NCBI GenBank assembly: GCA_947455205.1
Contig: CANGNF010000050.1
Coordinates: forward strand, 1 to 32,200
Reading direction: 5' to 3'
Source of the DNA: Acetobacteraceae bacterium
GTDB taxonomy: Bacteria; Pseudomonadota; Alphaproteobacteria; Acetobacterales; Acetobacteraceae
DNA: 32,200 nucleotides
Shown here: one piece after another, positions 31,120 to 32,200 of the stretch
How the letters are laid out: each line of letters begins with the position of its first letter
How positions within the stretch are numbered: position 1 is the stretch's first letter
The notes under the pieces: generated by a model
What the model saw: the letters and a program-made list of their open reading frames with translations, nothing else
Told to the model about the DNA's origin: nothing
The model's database searches: none
Translations under genes and position numbers: made by a program

Positions 31120-31374
31120 ATGCGTGCGATATTCGTGATGATCAAGTGCGAGATGGGCCAAGCTTACCGCGTGGCGCGGGAGATGGCCGACAGCATCGAG
31201 GAATTGTCCGAGATGCACTCCACCTCCGGCCAGTACGACCTGCTGGGCAAGTTCTACCTGGCGGCCGACCAGGATATCGGCCTGTTCGTGGTGGACCGCA
31301 TCCAGACCGTGGTCGGGGTGAAGGACACCTACACGCTGCAGACCTTCAACGCCTTCGGCGCCGGCAAGGGCTGA
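31120..31374 (+). CDS. Stand-alone Lrp/AsnC ligand-binding (RAM) domain protein
   Basis: An 84-residue protein consisting only of the effector/oligomerisation domain of Lrp/AsnC regulators, with no helix-turn-helix. The alpha-beta pattern is visible: MRAIFVMIKCEMG, then YRVAREMADSIEELSEMHST, the small-molecule-site segment SGQYDLLGKFYLA, and IQTVVGVKDTYTLQTF. The ATG at 31120 follows AAAGGGGTG at a good distance; an in-frame GTG nine bases earlier is less likely. Proteins of this kind form rings and may bind amino acids, but their role is not known. It lies 65 bases after phnF on the same strand; there is no other link to phosphonates. Confidence 0.88.
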   Translation: MRAIFVMIKCEMGQAYRVAREMADSIEELSEMHSTSGQYDLLGKFYLAADQDIGLFVVDRIQTVVGVKDTYTLQTFNAFGAGKG

Positions 31375-31378
31375 AGCA

Positions 31379-31395
31379 CGGGGGTTTCGCCCCCG
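31379..31395 (+). terminator. Hairpin after the Lrp-like gene
   Basis: CGGGGG (31379-31384) pairs with CCCCCG (31390-31395) around the loop TTTCG, 5 bases past the stop codon. No T-run, but short strong stems like this often end transcripts in GC-rich genomes. Confidence 0.45.
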
Positions 31396-31466
31396 GCATG
31401 GGCTTGCCGTGTTATCGCCACTTGGTTGTGGCATGCTCCGCCACCATTCGAGCCGGAGTTACCCCC

Positions 31467-31763
31467 ATGCGCCTGCTGCCTGCCCTCGGGCTTTCCACCC
31501 TGCTGCTGGCCGCCGGCTGCACCGACCAGTACGGCAGGCCCGACCCGGTGGGCACGGCGGTGCTGGGCGGCGCCGTTGGCGTGGCCGCCGGCCTGGCGCT
31601 GGGCGGCGCCTTCAACAACCGGCACGACAGCTATTCCTACCCGCGCGGCGGCGGCTACAACCGCGGCGGCTACGGTGGCGGCTATGGTGGCGGCGGCTAC
31701 AGCCGCGGCGGATATGGCGGTGGCTATGGTGGCGGCGGCTACGGCCGCGGCGGCTGGCGTTGA
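31467..31763 (+). CDS. Glycine/tyrosine-rich lipoprotein
   Basis: A 98-residue envelope lipoprotein from the ATG at 31467 with CGGAG upstream. The signal peptide MRLLPALGLSTLLLAAGC has lipobox AAGC, with Cys18 as acceptor. Residues about 29-49 (GTAVLGGAVGVAAGLALGG) form a glycine-zipper-like hydrophobic segment that may insert into a membrane. The C-terminal half is a run of Gly, Tyr and Arg made of two 14-residue units (RGGYGGGYGGGGY plus Ser or Gly) and a partial third. I know of no function; Gly/Tyr repeats suggest a flexible or self-associating surface layer. The stop codon overlaps the start of the next gene. Confidence 0.78.
   Translation: MRLLPALGLSTLLLAAGCTDQYGRPDPVGTAVLGGAVGVAAGLALGGAFNNRHDSYSYPRGGGYNRGGYGGGYGGGGYSRGGYGGGYGGGGYGRGGWR
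31662..31745 (+). repeat. Two 42-base tandem repeats inside the Gly/Tyr-rich lipoprotein gene
   Basis: In-frame units 31662-31703 and 31704-31745, each coding RGGYGGGYGGGGY plus one residue, differ by only a few silent or single changes. A partial third copy follows. Such arrays can change copy number by slippage. Confidence 0.7.
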
Positions 31764-32200
31764 ACGGCTTTCGGGCCGGCGGCCTGTCGCTGGCCATTCT
31801 GGTGGCCGGCTGCGTCCAGGCGCCGCCGCCCGGGGCCTACCAGCAGGCCCCCTATCCGCAGCAGGGCGGCTACCCCGGCAAGCCCGCGGCCGGCGGCTAC
31901 GCGCCGGACCCCGGCTACGCGCAGGAAGGCGAGCCCAGCGGCTACGTCACCCAGGGTTATGCCCCGGCGCCCTATCCCTCCCAGGGCTACTACGGCGGCG
32001 GCTATGTGGTTCCGGCGCCGGCCTGGGGCGGCGGCTACGGCTACCGGCCAGCGCCGCGATCCTACTGGGGCGGCGGCTATCGGCCATCGGTCCCGTCCGG
32101 CGGCGGCTGGGGCGGCTATCGCCCCTCGGCCCCCTCCGGCGGCAGCTGGGGCGGCTACCGCTCCGCGCCGCCTCGCAGCGGCGGGGGTGGTGGCGGCGGC
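31760..32200 (+). CDS. Tyr/Gly/Pro-rich lipoprotein, cut by window end
   Basis: An open frame of 147 codons from a TTG at 31760 to the window edge without a stop. The TTG shares bases with the TGA of the previous gene (TTGA), which suggests coupled translation. The N-terminus NGFRAGGLSLAILVAGC is a plausible short lipoprotein signal with lipobox VAGC at Cys18. Then follow Gln/Pro/Tyr/Gly-rich segments such as GAYQQAPYPQQGGYPG and, from 32066, repeats of the form WGGYRPSAPSGG. No known domain is seen. No ATG is available near the signal sequence, so the TTG start is inferred; an upstream frame without the signal peptide is less likely. The composition matches its neighbour, so both may be parts of one envelope structure. 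Confidence 0.65.
   Translation, partial: MNGFRAGGLSLAILVAGCVQAPPPGAYQQAPYPQQGGYPGKPAAGGYAPDPGYAQEGEPSGYVTQGYAPAPYPSQGYYGGGYVVPAPAWGGGYGYRPAPRSYWGGGYRPSVPSGGGWGGYRPSAPSGGSWGGYRSAPPRSGGGGGGG
32066..32200 (+). repeat. Degenerate WGGY-RPS-PSGG repeats
   Basis: In the partial lipoprotein gene, codons for a unit of 13-14 residues (WGGYRPSxPSGGx) recur three times, at about 32066, 32108 and 32147, with growing divergence. The array continues as Gly codons to the window edge. Confidence 0.6.

Noticed and set aside
31662..32200. CRISPR-like regular spacing at the right end
   Set aside because: The repeats are in-frame coding units with no unique spacers; they encode Gly/Tyr-rich protein.

Overview
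The window is very GC-rich and reads as a chromosomal segment of an alphaproteobacterium, most likely a Rhodospirillales/Acetobacteraceae (Roseomonas-like) organism. The clues are the dgt-argS-SPOR gene order divergent from erpA-xth, the pcm-tolC-popZ-valS order with a PopZ polarity factor, and a telescoped phnGHIJKLM operon with divergent phnF. The taxonomic call is an inference from gene content and order, not from a database match. I see no insertion sequence, phage, plasmid origin or CRISPR array.

Layout. 1-3526 (minus): dgt, argS and the start of a SPOR-type membrane protein. 3685-4804 (plus): erpA and xth. 4838-5271 (minus): two tiny lipoproteins. 5479-11140 (minus): valS, popZ, tolC and pcm, a tRNA charging / polarity / outer-membrane export / protein repair block. 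11263-11516 (plus): tRNA-Cys and tRNA-Asn, each with a recognisable promoter, then a WxxGxW-repeat lipoprotein. 12043-15615 (minus): a tightly packed set of an unknown protein, a Branch-type glycosyltransferase, a family-2-like glycosyltransferase and a D-2-hydroxyacid dehydrogenase. 15897-18043 (plus): a divergent gamma-glutamyltransferase-like Ntn hydrolase and a small exported protein. 18040-18143: two palindromic repeats that supply the stop codons of the genes on both sides. 18140-19794 (minus): a 3-hydroxybenzoate 6-hydroxylase-like monooxygenase translationally coupled to a MarR regulator, with a probable MarR operator over the promoter. 19895-21697 (minus): a ThDP-dependent enzyme with an unusual Ala/Lys-rich tail. 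21776-23855 (minus): two oligopeptide-type ABC ATPases without permeases. 23952-30213 (minus): the C-P lyase operon phnGHIJKLM plus a 2H phosphoesterase (DUF1045), with phnF divergent at 30281-31054. 31120 to the end (plus): a stand-alone Lrp/AsnC effector domain and two overlapping Gly/Tyr-rich lipoprotein genes, the second cut by the window edge.

How the genes work together. The phn block is the clearest pathway: PhnGHIJ with PhnK/PhnL form the C-P lyase machinery, PhnM makes the phosphonate ribose triphosphate intermediate competent for cleavage, and PhnF is the local repressor. The phosphonate transporter (phnCDE), phnN and phnP are not in the window. The monooxygenase/MarR pair looks like a one-enzyme aromatic acid entry step whose ring-cleavage partner must be elsewhere. 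Every inter-gene interval is shorter than 300 bases. I do not see a convincing wholly new system. The best leads are the palindromic repeats that donate stop codons, the Ntn hydrolase lacking the glutamate-binding arginine, the unknown protein fused by overlap to two glycosyltransferases, and the overlapping repeat-rich lipoproteins at the right end.
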